DNA of 8,085 nt from NCBI GenBank assembly GCA_012799265.1, contig JAAZLP010000499.1, positions 1-8,085 on the forward strand, written 5' to 3'. Source of the DNA: Phyllobacteriaceae bacterium. Lineage in GTDB: Bacteria > Pseudomonadota > Alphaproteobacteria > Rhizobiales > Devosiaceae. The position numbers were made by a program, and so were the translations under genes. Shown one piece after another: positions 5,995-8,085 of the stretch; within the stretch, counting starts at the first letter, position 1, and the number at the start of each line of letters is the position of its first letter. The notes beneath the pieces were generated by a model. The model did not search any database. It was not told where the DNA came from and worked only from the letters and a program-made list of their open reading frames with translations.

Positions 5995-6954
5995 CTAGTC
6001 CGTCCTGTTGCGGTCGCCGAGGTGCCAGAGACAAACCGTCAGCCCGCCATCCTTGTTCTCGCTGGGAAATTCGCGCACCGCGACGACATCAAGTCCCGCC
6101 TGCGCAGCCCAGCCATTCATCTGTTCCGACGACAGCCCCAGACGCCGATGGGCGTGTTCGCTGCGGAGGAATTCGTAGTCATGCGGGGCAAAATCCACGA
6201 TGAGGATTTCACCACCCGGCTTCAGCAGGCGTCTCGCCTGCGCCAGCATGCGACCCGGATCGTCGAAATAATGCAGCACCTGATGGATCACGATGACATC
6301 GGCGAGGCCGACGGCCGGATCGAGGGCAGCAATATCGCCCAACCGCACCTGGGCATGGGATAGTCCGGACGCCGCAAGGCGCGAGCGCGCCACGGCGAGC
6401 ATTTCACGGCTCGAGTCGATGCCGATGCCCCGCTGATAGGCAGGAGCGAGCACTTCGAGCATTCGGCCCGTGCCTGTGCCGAGATCAATCAGCAGCTCGA
6501 CGCTGCGTCCGCCCAACTCGGCAAGGACTGCAGCTTCAACCGCCGCTTCGGGGACATGAAGGGTCTTGAGGAGATCCCAGCTTTCGGCAACCTTGGCAAA
6601 ATAGTCTGCGGCCCGATTCTGCTGGGCGATACGCGCCTCGGCCTGACGGGCCTTGTCGCGCACGCGATCAGGATCGCACGGATCAAGCCGATCGGTGAGC
6701 CAGCGGGCCAGCTCTGCCCCCTGCCCTGATGGCGCGAGGCGATAATAGGCCCAGGCACCTTCGGCATGACGCTGCACGAGACCCGCGTCAGCCAGAAGCT
6801 TGAGATGGCGCGAAACGCGCGGCTGGCTCTGGTCGAGGATTTCTGTAAGATCCTTGACCGAGTGATCGCCGTCGGCAAGAAGCGCCAGCAGGCGCAGCCG
6901 GGTGTCTTCCCCTGCCGCCTTCAACACCCCTACAAGATCGCCCAAACTGCTCAT
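5995..6954 (-). CDS. ArsR-family regulator fused to a SAM-dependent methyltransferase domain (SahR-like)
   Basis: This 319-residue fusion has an ArsR/SmtB winged helix at about residues 5-90, with the recognition region SVKDLTEILDQSQPRVSRH (32-50) and the wing AWAYYRLAPSG. A class I methyltransferase fold follows at about 150-260: motif I LLIDLGTGTGRM (154-165), the acidic ribose-binding strand GIGIDSS (176-182), GDIAALD (206-212), VIHQVLHYFDD (222-232) and LLKPGGEILIVDF (243-255). The metal-binding Cys pair of ArsR/SmtB sensors is absent (only C93 and C308), so metal sensing is unlikely. The gene directly precedes metF, and a perfect operator-like palindrome sits 9 bases before its start. 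From memory, ArsR-family SahR regulators of methionine/SAM-cycle genes respond to S-adenosylhomocysteine; this protein fits that role, with the methyltransferase-like domain as a possible SAM/SAH sensor. Whether it still methylates anything is unknown. The ATG has GAGG 5 bases upstream. Confidence 0.9.
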   Translation of the reverse strand: MSSLGDLVGVLKAAGEDTRLRLLALLADGDHSVKDLTEILDQSQPRVSRHLKLLADAGLVQRHAEGAWAYYRLAPSGQGAELARWLTDRLDPCDPDRVRDKARQAEARIAQQNRAADYFAKVAESWDLLKTLHVPEAAVEAAVLAELGGRSVELLIDLGTGTGRMLEVLAPAYQRGIGIDSSREMLAVARSRLAASGLSHAQVRLGDIAALDPAVGLADVIVIHQVLHYFDDPGRMLAQARRLLKPGGEILIVDFAPHDYEFLRSEHAHRRLGLSSEQMNGWAAQAGLDVVAVREFPSENKDGGLTVCLWHLGDRNRTD

Positions 6955-6963
6955 GAAAACCTC

Positions 6964-6987
6964 GGATATAAAGATGTCTTTATATCC
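6964..6987. promoter_or_regulatory. Palindromic operator of the ArsR-methyltransferase/metF operon
   Basis: A perfect inverted repeat has 11-bp arms, GGATATAAAGA and TCTTTATATCC, separated by TG. It ends 9 bases before the regulator's ATG, touching its GAGG ribosome binding site. It includes TATA-like sequence that could be the -10 element (TATAAA at 6979-6984 on the minus strand), so bound protein would block RNA polymerase. Symmetry, AT-rich arms and position all fit a dimeric ArsR-type repressor site and negative autoregulation. Confidence 0.82.
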
Positions 6988-6998
6988 CGTTTCAGGAG

Positions 6999-7010
6999 AG
7001 GTCTAGACCT
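6999..7010. repeat. 12-bp perfect palindrome upstream of the operator
   Basis: AGGTCTAGACCT is fully self-complementary. It lies 11 bases upstream of the large operator, roughly where the -35 region would fall. It shares no sequence with the operator, so it may bind another protein or be chance. Confidence 0.45.
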
Positions 7011-7019
7011 TTCTGCCTT

Positions 7020-7031
7020 TGCACAGGTGCA
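7020..7031. repeat. Short inverted repeat after the kinase stop codon
   Basis: TGCAC-AG-GTGCA is a 12-bp inverted repeat with a 2-base centre, just after the kinase stop (7035-7037). The centre is too tight for a stable hairpin and no T-run follows on the minus strand, so it is not a convincing terminator. Confidence 0.3.
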
Positions 7032-7034
7032 GCG

Positions 7035-8085
7035 TCAGGCTCGGGGACGGATCGGGGCGCTGACGACGGCACGGACACCGGGCGCATTGTCCTCGTAGTC
7101 AATCGTCCCCTGGAGCTGCTGCACCAGCGTCGTCAGCATCCTGGTGCCAAAGCCGGTGCCAGTGACCTCGCCGTCGAGACCCCTACCCCGGTCCTGAACG
7201 ACGAGCCGCAGACTGTCGCGATACTGCTCGAGGCGGATGCCGACAGGACCCGGCCTACCACCATAAGCGTATTTGGTGACATTGGTGAGAAGCTCGTTGA
7301 CGATCAGTCCCACGGTGATGGCGCGGTCCGTACCGATGAGCATGGGTACAAGATCAAGGCTGACAGCTTCGGTCCAGCCTTCATCCAGCGCGGGCAGCAG
7401 TTCCCCCATGAGCTCGTGCAGATAGCGGGAGAGATCGATGATCTCGACACTGTCGTCCTGGTAGAGGCGGCGATGCGCGAGCGATACGGCGGTTAGCCGA
7501 TGCTGGGCTTGCTGCAGCTGCTCGCGGGCATCCTCGCTGACATAGCGCGACTGCATCTTGAGGAAGGCCGCCACCAGCGCCAGGCTGTTCTGCACGCGAT
7601 GATTGACCTCGCGCATCAGAAAATCCTTCTGCTGAATGAGGCTTTCGTTCTCGCGCAGCGAGGTCTGCAACTCCCGGTTGAGCTCGCGGATCCGCGCGTT
7701 GTTCCGGCTTTCCAGCATCAACTTGACGATGCGGGACGCTGACTCGACCTCGGCATGCGTCCAGTCGCGGGCACGGCCCCGCACACTTTCGGACCATTCA
7801 TCGAAGGACGCGCGCGGCGTGAGGACTGCGCCCGGCTCATTCTGCCCCGCCTTGTGCGGATTGCCGGCCCATTTGACGGTCTGCAACTGCTCGGCCCGGA
7901 ACCACATGAGGATGGTGGGCACTTCGGTGGACATGGTGACGGCGAGAAGGCCACTGGCAATGTCGGCATAGGACTGAGCTGGTTCGAACTGGGAGGAAAG
8001 GTTCCGGGTCGAGACCGGCCGCATCAGGCCCGGAATGCGGACATGTTCGGCAAGCTCGCGCAGGGCATCGTCGTCGGGGCAATGC
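7035..8085 (-). CDS. Bacteriophytochrome-type sensor histidine kinase, C-terminal part (5' end outside window)
   Basis: The frame is open to the window edge; translation reaches back about 20 codons beyond the first visible Met (8022-8024), so that Met is not the real start. Numbering below is from that Met. Residues 1-105 match the C-terminal half of a phytochrome PHY domain: YADIASGLLAVTMS (19-32), ILMWFRAEQLQTVKWAGNPHK (split as ILMWFRAEQ 38-46 and KWAGNPHK 51-58), the tongue motif PRASF (70-74) and VRGRARDWTHAEVESA (81-96). A coiled-coil linker (about 105-135) leads to a HisKA_2-type phosphoacceptor helix REVNHRVQNSLALV with H142. A HATPase domain follows: N-box NELLTNVTKYA (243-253), DRGRG (278-282) and GTGFGT (289-294). 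The chromophore-binding PAS-GAF module would lie outside the window, so biliverdin binding is inferred. It would report red/far-red light to a response regulator, but none follows downstream. A hybrid or separate partner could be upstream. Confidence 0.88.
   Translation of the reverse strand, partial: HCPDDDALRELAEHVRIPGLMRPVSTRNLSSQFEPAQSYADIASGLLAVTMSTEVPTILMWFRAEQLQTVKWAGNPHKAGQNEPGAVLTPRASFDEWSESVRGRARDWTHAEVESASRIVKLMLESRNNARIRELNRELQTSLRENESLIQQKDFLMREVNHRVQNSLALVAAFLKMQSRYVSEDAREQLQQAQHRLTAVSLAHRRLYQDDSVEIIDLSRYLHELMGELLPALDEGWTEAVSLDLVPMLIGTDRAITVGLIVNELLTNVTKYAYGGRPGPVGIRLEQYRDSLRLVVQDRGRGLDGEVTGTGFGTRMLTTLVQQLQGTIDYEDNAPGVRAVVSAPIRPRA

Noticed and set aside
5238..6203. A 321-codon plus-strand open frame opposite metF
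   Set aside because: It is a shadow frame spanning metF and the end of the regulator gene; the minus-strand genes have catalytic motifs and tight operon spacing.
5995..6954. Arsenic or metal-responsive ArsR repressor
   Set aside because: The metal-binding cysteine motif is missing, there are no arsenic-resistance genes nearby, and the downstream gene is metF.

Overview
The window looks like a piece of alphaproteobacterial chromosome, most likely Hyphomicrobiales (Rhizobiales) and plausibly Devosia-like. The reasons are high GC, the protein style, the carboxyspermidine route genes beside a class A RNase P RNA, and an ArsR-methyltransferase fusion directly ahead of metF. The genus is inference only. 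Every gene I can support is on the minus strand, so the text below reads from high to low coordinates.

Layout: (1) 8085-7035, the C-terminal part of a bacteriophytochrome-type sensor histidine kinase: end of the PHY domain, a HisKA_2-type phosphoacceptor region and a HATPase. It is cut by the window edge. (2) 6954-5100, a two-gene operon: an ArsR-family DNA-binding domain fused to a SAM-dependent methyltransferase, then metF (5,10-methylenetetrahydrofolate reductase), separated by one base. A perfect inverted repeat (11-bp arms, 2-bp spacer) sits just ahead of the regulator's start codon and is very probably its operator. (3) 4958-4140, an unrecognised Pro/Ala-rich protein with one N-terminal membrane segment, followed by a strong hairpin. 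(4) 4045-3284, a cytosolic TerB plus J-domain protein. (5) 3240-2854, rnpB, with a 12-bp P1 helix and a candidate promoter just upstream. (6) 2682-258, carboxynorspermidine/carboxyspermidine decarboxylase (nspC) and its partner dehydrogenase, closed by a Rho-independent terminator. (7) 156-1, the start of a small protein that runs off the window.

Functionally there are two metabolic blocks. The metF block supplies 5-methyl-THF for methionine and SAM synthesis, and its upstream regulator carries its own SAM-binding-type domain, which fits control by SAM or SAH status. The nspC block makes spermidine or norspermidine from aspartate semialdehyde and a diamine without decarboxylated SAM. I see no mobile element, CRISPR array, tRNA or sign of recent transfer. 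The most interesting parts are the ArsR-methyltransferase/metF operon with its operator, the phytochrome kinase fragment with no response regulator on its downstream side, and several orientation-specific RNA hairpins.
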